NCBI GenBank assembly: GCA_005405945.1
Contig: BJHW01000001.1
Coordinates: 1,054,001-1,118,000, forward strand
DNA from: Streptomyces violaceusniger
GTDB lineage: Bacteria; Actinomycetota; Actinomycetes; Streptomycetales; Streptomycetaceae
Direction: 5' to 3'
Length of the DNA: 64,000 bases
Each line of letters starts with the position of its first letter. The stretch's first letter is position 1. This document shows positions 56,122 through 64,000 of the stretch, in pieces. The position numbers and the translations under genes are program-made. Below the pieces are notes generated by a model, which was not told the DNA's origin, searched no databases, and saw nothing but the letters and a program-made list of their open reading frames with translations.

Positions 56122-56513
56122 GGGGCTGTCTCCCTTGGGCTGTCGTCGGTGTCACCACGGGCTCTGGCAATCCGGACAACTCGGGCGACCGTGAACACGC
56201 CTTGCGCAGCCGGGCTGCTCCCATGGCGTGCCTCCGGTCCGAAGCACACTGTGCGCGTGCCCCTCCTCGGCATGGCGAAACGGAGTTCGTCCCCATGGAT
56301 GCCGGTACACCCGGTGCGTCGTACGTCACATCGGTCCGGTGCGTGGCCCGTATGGGCTGCGGGCCGGCCCGCGACAAGGATTCGGTCCACGACCAAGATT
56401 TACGGAGGCTTTCCCGCCGTTTCGCCCGTGTGCCGTTGTCCGTACCGTCTCGGCGGAAGAGACTGCACCGGTCCCCCCGCTTCCCTTCGAACGCCACAGG
56501 AGACCGGAGCGTC
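56122..56513. other. Divergent intergenic region, sigma factor to phospholipase C
   Basis: About 390 bp with the promoters of both genes. I see no GTTT/GGGTA sigma-B-type promoter and no PHO box that I would support. No convincing RNA or peptide gene. Confidence 0.4.
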
Positions 56514-58574
56514 ATGACCTCCATAGACCGTCGAAGATTCATGCAACTTGCCGGCACCGGCACGGCCATGTCCCTCCTCTCCGCCAGCATCGCCCGCGCC
56601 GCGGAGATTCCGGCGAACCGCCGGACCGGAAGCCTGCGGGACATCGAGCACATCGTCGTGCTGATGCAGGAGAACCGCTCCTTCGACCACTACTTCGGCA
56701 CCCTGCGCGGGGTACGGGGATTCGGCGATCCGCGGCCGGTCCGGCTGCCGAACGGCAAGCCGGTGTGGCACCAGTCCGACGGCTCCAAGGAGGTCCTGCC
56801 GTTCCGCCCCGAGGTGAACGACCTCGGGCTGCAGTTCCTCCAGGACCTGCCGCACGGCTGGGGCGACGGCCATGCGGCGTTCAACGACGGCAAGTACGAC
56901 AAGTGGGTGCCCTCGAAGTCGGCCACCACCATGGCGTATCTGACCCGCGAGGACATTCCGTTCCACTACGCGCTGGCCGACGCCTTCACCATCTGCGACG
57001 CCTACCACTGCTCGTTCATCGGCTCCACGGACCCCAACCGCTACTACCTGTGGTCCGGTTACACCGGGAACGACGGCAAGGGCGGCGGCCCGGTGCTGGA
57101 CAACGCGGAGGCCGGCTACGGCTGGACCACCTACCCCGAGCGCCTGGAGAAGGCCGGGATCTCCTGGAAGATCTACCAGGACATCGGCGACGGGCTCGAC
57201 GCCAAGGGCGGCTGGGGCTGGATCGAGGACGCCTACCGCGGCAACTACGGCGACAACTCGCTGCTGTACTTCAACCAGTACCGCGCCGCGCGGCCCGGCG
57301 ACCCGCTGTACGACAAGGCCCGCACCGGTACCGACGCCAAGAACGGCGACGGCTTCTTCGACGTCCTGCGGGCCGATGTGAAGGCCGGGAAGCTGCCGCA
57401 GATCTCCTGGATCGCGGCGCCCGAGGCCTTCACCGAGCATCCCAACTGGCCCGCCAACTACGGCGCCTGGTACGTCGCCCAGGTGCTCGACGCGCTCACC
57501 TCCAACCCCGAGGTGTGGAGCAGGACCGCGCTGCTCATCACCTACGACGAGAACGACGGCTTCTTCGACCACGTGGTGCCGCCGTACGCGCCCGCCGCCA
57601 AGCGGGGCGCCTCGACCGTGGACACCACCGGGGAGCTGTACGTCGGCTCCTCCTCGCAGCCCGCGGGCCCGTACGGGCTGGGGCAGCGGGTGCCGATGCT
57701 GGTGGTGTCGCCGTGGAGCAAGGGCGGCTGGGTGTGCTCGCAGACGCTGGACCACACCTCGGTCATCCGGCTCATGGAGCGGCGCTTCGGCGTCGAGGAG
57801 CCGAACATCTCGCCGTGGCGGCGGGCGGTGTGCGGCGACCTGACCGAGGCCTTCGACTTCTCCCGGACCGATGTGAAGGTCCCGGCCCTGCCGGACACCA
57901 GCGGCTACCGGCCCAAGGACAACGAGCGTCACCCGGACTACGTGCCGGCGCTCCCGGCACACCCCTCGCTGCCCCGGCAGGAGTCCGGGCTGCGCCCTGC
58001 CAGGCCGCTGCCGTACGACCTGTCGGCCGATGCCACGACCGGCGCCGACGGCGGTCTGCGGGTCGACTTCGTCCACCACGGCAAGGGCACCGCCGCGCAC
58101 TTCCACGTGACGTCCGCGAGCCATGAGGGCGGGCCGTGGGGCTACACCGTCGAGGCGGGCAAGCGGCTGTCCGGCAGCTGGCAGCGCTCCTCGGCGGACA
58201 ACGGCGCCTATGACCTCCAGGTGCACGGTCCGGCCGGTTTCCTGCGCCACTTCACCGGCCACGCCACCGGCGAGGGTCCCGAGGTGAGCGCCCGTCACGA
58301 CCGGGCGACCGGGGACGTCAGGCTGACCCTCGTCAACCGGGGCGACGCGACGGTGCGGCTCACCGTCGGGGACGGCTACCACAAGGAGAAGCCGGTGAAC
58401 TACCGGCTCCGGCCGGGCGCGCGGGTCGTGCACACCGCGCGGACCGGGCGCAGCCACCAGTGGTACGACCTGTCGGTGGTCTCCGACCACGACAGCGGCT
58501 ATCTGCGCCGGCTGGCCGGGCATGTGGAGACCGGCCGTGCGGGGATGAGCGACCCCGCGCTCTCGGCGGACTGA
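56514..58574 (+). CDS. Tat-exported phosphocholine-specific phospholipase C
   Basis: A 686-residue enzyme of the acid-phosphatase/phospholipase C superfamily (PlcC/PlcN type). The Tat signal is DRRRFMQLAGTGTAMSLLSA. Metal and active-site motifs are IEHIVVLMQENRSFDHYFGT, FTICDAYHCSFIGSTDPNRY, LLITYDENDGFFDHVVPP and QTLDHTSVIRLMERRFGVEE. Two C-terminal DUF756-type beta domains follow (about 490-665). It hydrolyses phospholipids outside the cell, often under phosphate limitation. ATG 56514 is preceded by GGAGC; the upstream frame is not coding-like. Confidence 0.93.
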   Translation: MTSIDRRRFMQLAGTGTAMSLLSASIARAAEIPANRRTGSLRDIEHIVVLMQENRSFDHYFGTLRGVRGFGDPRPVRLPNGKPVWHQSDGSKEVLPFRPEVNDLGLQFLQDLPHGWGDGHAAFNDGKYDKWVPSKSATTMAYLTREDIPFHYALADAFTICDAYHCSFIGSTDPNRYYLWSGYTGNDGKGGGPVLDNAEAGYGWTTYPERLEKAGISWKIYQDIGDGLDAKGGWGWIEDAYRGNYGDNSLLYFNQYRAARPGDPLYDKARTGTDAKNGDGFFDVLRADVKAGKLPQISWIAAPEAFTEHPNWPANYGAWYVAQVLDALTSNPEVWSRTALLITYDENDGFFDHVVPPYAPAAKRGASTVDTTGELYVGSSSQPAGPYGLGQRVPMLVVSPWSKGGWVCSQTLDHTSVIRLMERRFGVEEPNISPWRRAVCGDLTEAFDFSRTDVKVPALPDTSGYRPKDNERHPDYVPALPAHPSLPRQESGLRPARPLPYDLSADATTGADGGLRVDFVHHGKGTAAHFHVTSASHEGGPWGYTVEAGKRLSGSWQRSSADNGAYDLQVHGPAGFLRHFTGHATGEGPEVSARHDRATGDVRLTLVNRGDATVRLTVGDGYHKEKPVNYRLRPGARVVHTARTGRSHQWYDLSVVSDHDSGYLRRLAGHVETGRAGMSDPALSAD

Positions 58575-58597
58575 GCCTCCGCCACCGGTCCCTCGTC

Positions 58598-58640
58598 GCG
58601 CGCCCGTCCGGCTCCCCGCCGGGCGGGCGCGCGGTGCGTT
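58598..58640 (+). terminator. Hairpin terminator with T-run
   Basis: Arms CGCGCGCCCG (58598-58607) and its complement (58624-58633), then GTGCGTTTT. It lies 24 bp after the phospholipase stop. Confidence 0.75.
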
Positions 58641-58661
58641 TTCCCCGCCGCATGCGGTGCT

Positions 58662-58730
58662 CGGGCCGTCGGCGTCACGCGTGACGCTCGGGCCGTCGCC
58701 ATCGCATGTGACGCGCGGGCCGTCAGTGCC
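58662..58730. repeat. 27-bp tandem repeat, about 2.6 copies
   Basis: Units start CGGGCCGTCG at 58662, 58689 and 58716 (CGGGCCGTCA), each with GTGACGC near its end. They reach the end of the AraC gene. No function visible. Confidence 0.65.
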
Positions 58731-59613
58731 GCGCGCCCGAGGCGCGGACGCGGAACCCGGCCGGGGTCTCGCCCGAGCGCCGCCGGAAGAACTTGGTGAA
58801 GACGGTGGCGTCCGGGAAGCCCAGCCGCTCGCCGATGGCCGTGGCGGACAGATCGGTGTGCACCAGCAGCCGCTTGGCCTCGAGCAGCACCCGGTCGTCG
58901 ATGAACCGCTTGGCACCGCATCCCACGGTGGCGCGGGTGGCCCGGGTCAGCGTGCGGACGCTGTAGCCCAGCTGGTCCGCGTAAGCCTCGACCCGGTGGG
59001 TGCGGGTGTAATCGCGCTCCACGGCCTGCTGGAAGCGGCGGAACGCCTCGCTGCCCGCCGTGTCCCCGCTCCGGGTGCCGGGCAGATGGGCCAGCCGCAG
59101 CACGAGGACGGCGACGAGGTGGCGCACCACCTCGACATGCGCCTCCAGCGGCCCGGCCACCGTCCGGTACTCGCTCTCCAGCAGGTTCAGGACGCCACGG
59201 ACGGCCTCGGCGTCGGCACCCTCGGGCACCACCAGCGGGGACCGCGAGGCGGGCCGGTCCAGCCGGGCGACCGCGGCGGTGGCGGCGCCGAGATAGCCGG
59301 GCGGGAAGAGCACGGCGGTGCCGTCCGCCGCGCCGAGGGCGGACCGGAACTGGTGGATCTGCCCGGGGCGCACCCACATCCAGCCGCCCTCGGTCAGCTC
59401 GTGCTCGGTGAAGTCCACCGAGCAGCGGAGCGTCCCGGAACGCACGGTGATCAGCTGGTGGAAGGCGAGCCGCATCGGGGCGTGGACATCGAGGCCATGG
59501 CTCCGGGCGCGGGCGGCGAGTCCGGGGAAGTCCAGGACGGCCGCTCCCGGCGGGGCTCCCACGGAGGGCCGGAACGGAACCTCGGTGACATCATGGTGTC
59601 CGTTTCTGTCCAT
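58723..59613 (-). CDS. AraC family regulator
   Basis: A 296-residue AraC regulator. The N-terminal cupin-like sensor part reads MRLAFHQLITVRSGTLRCSV, then WMWVRPGQIHQFRSAL. The C-terminal double helix-turn-helix is VEAYADQLGYSVRTLTRATR, then AIGERLGFPDATVFTKFFRR with the RRSGETPAGFR end. It is divergent from vdcBCD, making it the probable vanillate-responsive or aromatic-acid-responsive activator of that operon. ATG 59613. Confidence 0.9.
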   Translation of the reverse strand: MDRNGHHDVTEVPFRPSVGAPPGAAVLDFPGLAARARSHGLDVHAPMRLAFHQLITVRSGTLRCSVDFTEHELTEGGWMWVRPGQIHQFRSALGAADGTAVLFPPGYLGAATAAVARLDRPASRSPLVVPEGADAEAVRGVLNLLESEYRTVAGPLEAHVEVVRHLVAVLVLRLAHLPGTRSGDTAGSEAFRRFQQAVERDYTRTHRVEAYADQLGYSVRTLTRATRATVGCGAKRFIDDRVLLEAKRLLVHTDLSATAIGERLGFPDATVFTKFFRRRSGETPAGFRVRASGARH

Positions 59614-59681
59614 AGCGCGTCTTCAGTGTACGGCTGGTGTGCCCTGGTCCGCATCTAGCGTGGAGAGCGGTGCGGTGAACG

Positions 59682-59709
59682 GGTGACCGAAAGAGTCCCC
59701 GTGGTCACC
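59682..59709. promoter_or_regulatory. Possible AraC/vdc regulatory inverted repeat
   Basis: GGTGACC (59682-59688) and GGTCACC (59703-59709) form an inverted repeat with a 14-nt spacer, in the divergent region between the AraC gene and vdcB. It could be a binding site; this is weak evidence. Confidence 0.35.
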
Positions 59710-59766
59710 GTTTCGCCTTCCACACCGAGAGCATTCCACCGAGAGCAGCCGAGGGAGCGCGCAGCC

Positions 59767-60360
59767 GTGCGATTGATCGTGGGCATGACAGGAGCAACGG
59801 GTGCCGTGTTCGGCGTCCGGCTGCTGGAGACGCTGGCCGAGCTGCCCGAGGTGGAGACCCATCTGGTGCTCAGCCGCTGGGCGCGCACCACGATCGAGCT
59901 GGAGACCGGCCGGTCCTCCCGCGAGGTGGCCGGGCTCGCCGATGTGACCCACTCCCCCGAGGACCAGGGCGCCACCATCTCGTCCGGCTCCTTCCGCACC
60001 GACGGCATGATCATCGCGCCGTGCTCGATGAAGACCCTCGCCGGGATCCGCGCCGGATACGCCGACGGTCTGGTGGGCCGCGCCGCGGACGTGGTCCTCA
60101 AGGAGCGGCGCCGGCTCGTCCTCGTACCGAGGGAGACCCCGCTCAGCGAGATCCACCTCGAGAACATGCTGGCGCTCTCCCGGATGGGCGTGCGGATGGT
60201 CCCGCCCATGCCCGCCTTCTACAACCACCCCCGGTCGGTGGACGACATCGTCGAGCACATCACGGCCCGCCTCCTCGACCAGTTCGACCTGCCCGCGCCC
60301 GCCGCCAAACGGTGGGAGGGCATGCGCGCCGCCCGCGGCCCGAAGCCCACCGCCGCCTGA
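59767..60360 (+). CDS. vdcB: Flavin prenyltransferase (UbiX/VdcB)
   Basis: A 197-residue UbiX-type flavin prenyltransferase, which makes prenylated FMN for the adjoining UbiD-type decarboxylase. Motifs: RLIVGMTGATGAVFGVRLLE (FMN site), SGSFRTDGMIIAPCSMKTLA, LVLVPRETPLSEIHLENMLA and PPMPAFYNHPRSVDDIVEHI. GTG 59767 has GAGGGAG upstream. The vdcBCD order matches the non-oxidative vanillate decarboxylase operon described from Streptomyces. Confidence 0.92.
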   Translation: MRLIVGMTGATGAVFGVRLLETLAELPEVETHLVLSRWARTTIELETGRSSREVAGLADVTHSPEDQGATISSGSFRTDGMIIAPCSMKTLAGIRAGYADGLVGRAADVVLKERRRLVLVPRETPLSEIHLENMLALSRMGVRMVPPMPAFYNHPRSVDDIVEHITARLLDQFDLPAPAAKRWEGMRAARGPKPTAA

Positions 60361-60392
60361 TTCCCCCCACCCCTCCCCAGTTTGGAGTTCCC

Positions 60393-61817
60393 ATGGCCTA
60401 CGACGACTTCCGCGGCTTCCTCGACACCCTCCGGAAGGAGGGTCAGCTGCTGCACATCGACGACGAGGTGATGCCCGAGCCGGACATCGCCGCCGCCGCG
60501 AACGCCGCCCCGCGCCTGGGCGGCCACGCCCCCGCCCTGTACTTCGACCACGTCAAGGGCTTCACCGACGCGCGGATCGCGCTCAATGTGCACGGCTCCT
60601 GGGCCAATCACGCGCTCGCGCTCGGGCTGCCCAAGGAGACCGGCACCAAGGAGCAGGTGGAGGAGTTCATCCGCCGCTGGGACACCTTCCCGGTGGCCCC
60701 CGAGTGGCGCGAGAACCCGGTGTGGGCCGAGAACACCCTGGAGGGCGAGGACGCCGACATCTTCCGGGTGCTTCCGCTGATCCGGCTCAACGACGGCGAC
60801 GGCGGCTTCTACCTCGACAAGGCGGCCGTGATCTCCAAGGACCCCGCCGACCCCGAGCACAGCGGCAAGCAGAACGTCGGCATCTACCGCATCGAGGTCA
60901 AGGGCAGGCGCACGCTCGCCATCCAACCGGTGCCGATGCATGACATCGCCCAGCACCTGCACACCGCCGAGGAGCGGGGCGAGGACCTGCCCGTGGCCAT
61001 CACGCTCGGCAATGAGCCGGTGATCTCCATCGTGGCCTCCACCCCCATGGAGTACGAGCAGAACGAGTACGAGCTGGCCGGCGCCCTGCGCGGCGCCCCT
61101 GCCCCGATCTCCAGGGCACCGCTCACCGGGCTGCCCGTGCCGTGGGGCAGCGAGGTGGTCATCGAGGGCGTCATCGAGGGCCGCAAGCGGGAGATCGAGG
61201 GGCCGTTCGGCGAGTTCACCGGCCACTACTCCGGCGGCCGGAACATGCCCGTCATCCGCATCGACCGGATCTCCTACCGCACCAGCCCCATCTTCGAGCA
61301 CCTCTACCTCGGCATGCCGTGGACCGAGGTGGACTATCTGATCGCCGCCAACACCTGTGTGCCGCTGTACAAGCAGCTGCGCCGCGACTTCCCCGAGGTC
61401 CAGGCGGTCAACGCGATGTACACCCACGGGCTGGTGGTCATCGTGTCCACCAAGAAGCGCTACGGGGGCTTCGCCAAGGCCGTCGGCATGCGGGTGCTCA
61501 CCACTCCGCACGGCCTCGGCTACGCCGCCACCGTGATCGTGGTGGACGAGGACGTCGACCCGTTCGACCTCCCCCAGGTGATGTGGGCGCTGTCCACGAA
61601 GATGAACCCGGCGGGCGATCTGGTGCGGATCCCCAATCTGTCGGTGCTGGAGCTGGCCCCGCAGGCCATCACGCCCGGTATCACCGACAAGCTCATCATC
61701 GACGCCACCACCCCCGTCGCCCCCGACCACCGCGGCAACTACGGCACCCAGGTTCGCGATCTGCCCGAGACCGCCGAGTGGCTGGCCCGGCTGCAGAGGC
61801 TCGCCGCCGCCCGCTGA
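60393..61817 (+). CDS. vdcC: UbiD-family decarboxylase (vanillate/4-hydroxybenzoate type, VdcC)
   Basis: A 474-residue prenyl-FMN-dependent decarboxylase. The N-terminus is FRGFLDTLRKEGQLLHIDDE, and the family core includes KQNVGIYRIEVKGRRTLAIQ, LGNEPVISIVASTPMEYEQN, the Glu-rich EIEGPFGEFTGHYSGGRNMP and the DRISYRTSPIFEHLYLGMPW region. In UbiD enzymes an Arg and two Glu do catalysis, and residues of these motifs are the likely ones. It would turn vanillate into guaiacol, or 4-hydroxybenzoate into phenol. TTGGAG precedes ATG 60393. Intact. Confidence 0.92.
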   Translation: MAYDDFRGFLDTLRKEGQLLHIDDEVMPEPDIAAAANAAPRLGGHAPALYFDHVKGFTDARIALNVHGSWANHALALGLPKETGTKEQVEEFIRRWDTFPVAPEWRENPVWAENTLEGEDADIFRVLPLIRLNDGDGGFYLDKAAVISKDPADPEHSGKQNVGIYRIEVKGRRTLAIQPVPMHDIAQHLHTAEERGEDLPVAITLGNEPVISIVASTPMEYEQNEYELAGALRGAPAPISRAPLTGLPVPWGSEVVIEGVIEGRKREIEGPFGEFTGHYSGGRNMPVIRIDRISYRTSPIFEHLYLGMPWTEVDYLIAANTCVPLYKQLRRDFPEVQAVNAMYTHGLVVIVSTKKRYGGFAKAVGMRVLTTPHGLGYAATVIVVDEDVDPFDLPQVMWALSTKMNPAGDLVRIPNLSVLELAPQAITPGITDKLIIDATTPVAPDHRGNYGTQVRDLPETAEWLARLQRLAAAR

Positions 61818-61867
61818 CCACACCACACCCCCGCCCCACCTCACCCCACCTCACGGAAGGACCTCCG

Positions 61868-62149
61868 ATGTCCGACAACACCACTCCCCCGCGCCCCACC
61901 GCCCTGTGCCCGCGGTGTGCCCACGAGACGATCGAGCACATCACCGGCTCCCCTGCCCCCGGCGTCTGGGAGGTGCTCCAGTGCGCACGGTGCCTGTACA
62001 TGTGGCGCACCAGCGAGCCCGCACGGCGCACCCGGCGCGACGCCTACCCCGCGGAGTTCATGCTGACGCCCGAGGACATCGGCGCCGCGCCGGAGGTCCC
62101 GGCCGTTCCGCCGCTGCGCGGGCCCGAAGCCGGAACGGCTACCAGGTGA
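61868..62149 (+). CDS. vdcD: VdcD, small zinc-ribbon-like partner of the vanillate decarboxylase
   Basis: A 93-residue protein with two CxxC pairs, ALCPRCAHETIEH and VLQCARCLYMWRTSEP, a zinc-ribbon pattern. The third gene of vdcBCD operons codes for such a protein, needed with VdcB and VdcC for decarboxylase activity; its exact role is unsettled. AAGGACC precedes ATG 61868. Its stop overlaps the convergent P450 remnant by 11 bp. Confidence 0.88.
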   Translation: MSDNTTPPRPTALCPRCAHETIEHITGSPAPGVWEVLQCARCLYMWRTSEPARRTRRDAYPAEFMLTPEDIGAAPEVPAVPPLRGPEAGTATR

Positions 62150-62829
62150 CGGGGAGTTCGTACACTCCGTAGATCACCGCGTCGTACTTGAACGGGATGT
62201 CCGCCAGGTCCGCCGCCATCCGCAGGGTGGGGACGCGGCGGAACAGAGCGGGGTAGACCACCTGGAGTTCCATCCGGGCCGGCGGCTGGCCGAGGCAGTG
62301 GTGGGTGCCCGCGCCGAACGCCTGGTGGTGGCGGGCGTCCGGCCGATGTCCAGCCGGTCCGGGTCCGGGAAGACGGCCGGGTCCCGGTTGGCCAGTTCGC
62401 CGAGGAGGATCACCCCTGACCGGCCCGGATGGTCCGGCCATCTCCCGCACGACCGGGCGCATCGCCTCGACCCGCTTGATCGTGAAGGCGCCGCTGACCA
62501 TGCGGCGCAGCCGGGCGTGCTCCGGATCGTCCATGCCGACGAAGCTCAGGTCGGTGGAGGGCCGTCCGCCGCCCGTGTGCGGGGGCTCGGGAAGCCGGGG
62601 TGGGAGAAGTCGGCGCTGAGCCGGGGTCGGAGAGCAGGGTCTTCTGCTCGGCGTGGCCGGTCACCACCCAGGGGGTGCTGTCGTTCCAGGACCGGACCCG
62701 GGTCAGCGGGCCCCGGCTCGCCAGCCCGCGCAGCTCCGGAGACGGGTCGAAGGGGCAGACCGCGGCGCGCGGCTGGGGGGAGGCGGGGATCTCGGCCGAC
62801 GCGTCGTCGGCCACGGGCGAGGTGGCCAT
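62139..62829 (-). pseudogene. CYP105-like cytochrome P450 with internal deletion and frameshifts
   Basis: From ATG 62829 (GGAGGAAG upstream) the N-terminus reads PVADDASAEIPASPQPRAAV and STPWVVTGHAEQKTLLSDP, then, in another frame, DDPEHARLRRMVSGAFTIKR and VVREMAG. The next recognisable part is LLGELANRDPAVFPDPDRLD, then the haem loop FGAGTHHCLGQPPARMELQV (Cys ligand) and the C-terminus AVIYGVYELPVTW. About 200 residues are gone, including the oxygen-binding I helix and the ExxR motif. Without them the protein cannot be a working P450. The sequence resembles CYP105. Confidence 0.75.
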
Positions 62830-62908
62830 GGTCTTCCTCCGATGGTCGGTCGGGAGTGGGCCCCCGCGGTGGAGGCACCGGCCATCACCACCACGCTCGA
62901 CGGCATGG

Positions 62909-62975
62909 TCACGTGGACTCGCTCAGCTGGATCGCGGCGGCCGGGCAGACGCTCGCGGCCTCCCGGACGGCGGTG
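62909..62975 (-). pseudogene. Ferredoxin C-terminal remnant
   Basis: The frame TAVREAASVCPAAAIQLSES followed by a stop at 62909 is the C-terminal end of a [3Fe-4S] P450-type ferredoxin (last cluster Cys in SVCPAAAI). Its N-terminal part, with the C-x5-C motif, is missing; the fragment joins the end of the TetR gene at about 62976. It would have served the P450 downstream. Confidence 0.65.
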
Positions 62976-63606
62976 TGACGGGGGCGAGGAGCAGGCCGGT
63001 GATGGCGTCGGTGAGCGCGCCGGCCGTGTCGTCCCAGGACGGCTGGCGCGTACTGGCCCCCTCGGCGAGGGCGCGCTCCCGTTCGGCACAGGTGTGGGTG
63101 ATCAACTGGCGGGCCATGTCGCCGCGTTCGGCCCTCACCTCGGCGGGCAGCGCGTCCAGGCAGCCGCCCAGGCCGTAGAGGGTCTCCCGCAGCGGCTCCC
63201 GGGTGAGGGCCTCGTCGGTGACGATCGCCCGCAGCACGGGGTCGGTCATCACCTGGACGGCGAACCGGGCGTACCAGGAGGGGGCGCCCAGGGTGGCCAG
63301 GTGCTCGGTGGCGGGGCGCACCAGGCAGGCGACCCAGTCCCGGACCTCCTCGCTGCCGCGGGTCTCCTCCACCATCCGCTGCCGGATCTCCTCGATCGCC
63401 TCGGAGTGCTTGCGCATGATGGCGCGCACCAGATCCGCCCTGGTGCCGAAGTGATAGCCGACCGCGGCCACATTGCCCTGCCCGGCCGCCTCGCTGATCT
63501 GCCGGTTCGACACCGCGACCAGGCCGTGCCCGGCGTAGAGCCGCTCCGCCGCGGCCATGATGGCCTCGCGGGTCCCGGCGGAGCGGACGGTGCGTGCGTC
63601 GGCCAC
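62923..63606 (-). CDS. TetR family regulator, C-terminus fused into ferredoxin remnant
   Basis: A TetR repressor starting at GTG 63606. The DNA-binding domain is TREAIMAAAERLYAGHGLVA, then NRQISEAAGQGNVAAVGYHF, then GTRADLVR. Its domain ends naturally near AGALTDAITGLLLAPV; beyond that the frame runs about 17 codons into the ferredoxin remnant (other frame) and stops at 62923. The natural stop was therefore probably lost with the deletion. It likely controlled the ferredoxin and P450 genes downstream, as in other streptomycete P450 loci. Confidence 0.8.
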   Translation of the reverse strand: MADARTVRSAGTREAIMAAAERLYAGHGLVAVSNRQISEAAGQGNVAAVGYHFGTRADLVRAIMRKHSEAIEEIRQRMVEETRGSEEVRDWVACLVRPATEHLATLGAPSWYARFAVQVMTDPVLRAIVTDEALTREPLRETLYGLGGCLDALPAEVRAERGDMARQLITHTCAERERALAEGASTRQPSWDDTAGALTDAITGLLLAPVTPPSGRPRASARPPRSS

Positions 63607-63739
63607 CGTGGCCTCCCGTCTCCGTGGTTCCTGTGAGCTGTGGCGGCCACTCTAAAACGCATGAATTAAATAAAGCAACTGATTGAAGTGAGAGCCAAGA
63701 GACATCGGATCTGTGACCGGGATCCTTTATGCTGATTGC

Positions 63740-63771
63740 GGTAACTACGCGGGAAACATGCCCTAGTTACC
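63740..63771. promoter_or_regulatory. Inverted repeat GGTAACTA...TAGTTACC
   Basis: Perfect 8-bp arms (63740-63747, 63764-63771) with inner GGG/CCC pairs in a 16-nt spacer, in an A+T-richer stretch between the divergent TetR and the secreted-protein gene. It could be an operator or attenuator. Confidence 0.45.
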
Positions 63772-63804
63772 TCGACACGCCTCCAGCCATTTCCTCTCCA
63801 GCCG

Positions 63805-63849
63805 TTGACCCCATCCGATGTTTCTTCTACGTTGCGGTCGAATCGCAAC
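63805..63849 (+). promoter_or_regulatory. Promoter and operator-like site for the 63864 gene
   Basis: TTGACC (63805-63810) and TACGTT (63828-63833), 17 bp apart, form a good vegetative promoter. The downstream GTTGCG...CGCAAC palindrome (63831-63836, 63844-63849) overlaps the expected transcription start. Confidence 0.55.
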
Positions 63850-63863
63850 CGGGGAGGCTGTAG

Positions 63864-64000
63864 ATGAGACCCGCGCTCAGGCGCATATCCGTGGTCGCCG
63901 CGGCAGCGGCGGTCCTGACCGCGCTGCCGGGCGCCGCATCGGCCGAAGGACGGCCCCAGGGGCGTACGTATCACGTCGCCACCTGGGGCGCCGACCACGA
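63864..64000 (+). CDS. Secreted protein, N-terminal part (possible SGNH/GDSL hydrolase)
   Basis: ATG 63864 follows GGGGAGG. The first 45 residues show a Sec signal peptide (RRISVVAAAAAVLTALPGAA, then SA) and a mature start GRPQGRTYHVATWGADH. The TWGA motif near the N-terminus is like secreted SGNH/GDSL hydrolases, but too little is present to be sure. The gene runs off the right edge. Confidence 0.7.
   Translation, partial: MRPALRRISVVAAAAAVLTALPGAASAEGRPQGRTYHVATWGADH

Noticed and set aside
56400..58916. A minus-strand open frame of 838 codons opposite the phospholipase gene
   Set aside because: No domain, no ribosome site; the plus strand has a Tat signal and phospholipase motifs.

Overview
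The window looks like chromosomal DNA of a Streptomyces or close relative. It has very high G+C, many GTG and some TTG starts, dense TetR/LysR/LacI/AraC regulators, a SigB-type sigma factor, Tat- and Sec-exported enzymes, and the vanillate decarboxylase genes vdcBCD. The species cannot be named from sequence alone. I found no tRNA, rRNA, CRISPR array or replication origin.

Layout. 0-9 kb is catabolic: a partial aldo/keto reductase with a divergent TetR; a coupled SDR-aminotransferase-RraA-type aldolase operon with a divergent LysR; then a LacI regulator facing what appear to be fused remnants of myo-inositol catabolic genes (iolC, iolD, mmsA, an iolE-like gene). 9-16 kb holds an acyl-CoA-dehydrogenase/TetR/MFS locus and a haem-oxygenase-like diiron protein paired with a PLP decarboxylase. 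17-24 kb holds a ClpC-like ATPase and a paoABC-type molybdenum aldehyde oxidoreductase with a 108-bp palindrome between paoB and paoC. 24-33 kb has an MFS exporter, a nucleotidyltransferase, a complete insertion sequence with 5-bp target duplication, a zinc alcohol dehydrogenase and a serine hydrolase with divergent TetR. 33-42 kb has a TetR/quinone-oxidoreductase pair, RNase HI, a secreted nuclease, a damaged diaminopropionate ammonia-lyase/amidohydrolase/LysR locus, and folD behind a likely ZTP riboswitch. 42-58 kb has an Ada-AlkA repair protein, a secreted cutinase-NlpC/P60-SH3 fusion, a FUSC protein, a ferredoxin/reductase pair followed by a GT-C mannosyltransferase operon, CapA, a sigma factor and a Tat-exported phospholipase C. 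58-64 kb has AraC facing vdcBCD, a deleted P450/ferredoxin/TetR locus and the start of a secreted protein.

Two kinds of damage run through the window. At least fourteen genes carry one-base frameshifts, several in G or C runs, that restore a family sequence when one base is added. Six loci have internal deletions that fuse the two ends of a gene or of neighbouring genes. Both could be real decay or consensus/assembly errors; raw reads over the junctions would decide. Long genes such as clpC-like, paoC, the transposase, vdcC and the phospholipase are undamaged.

Regulation is unusually legible: several divergent regulator-target pairs have near-perfect palindromes between them. Palindromic repeat elements occur at 5018-5210, 21661-21768 and 39735-39790.
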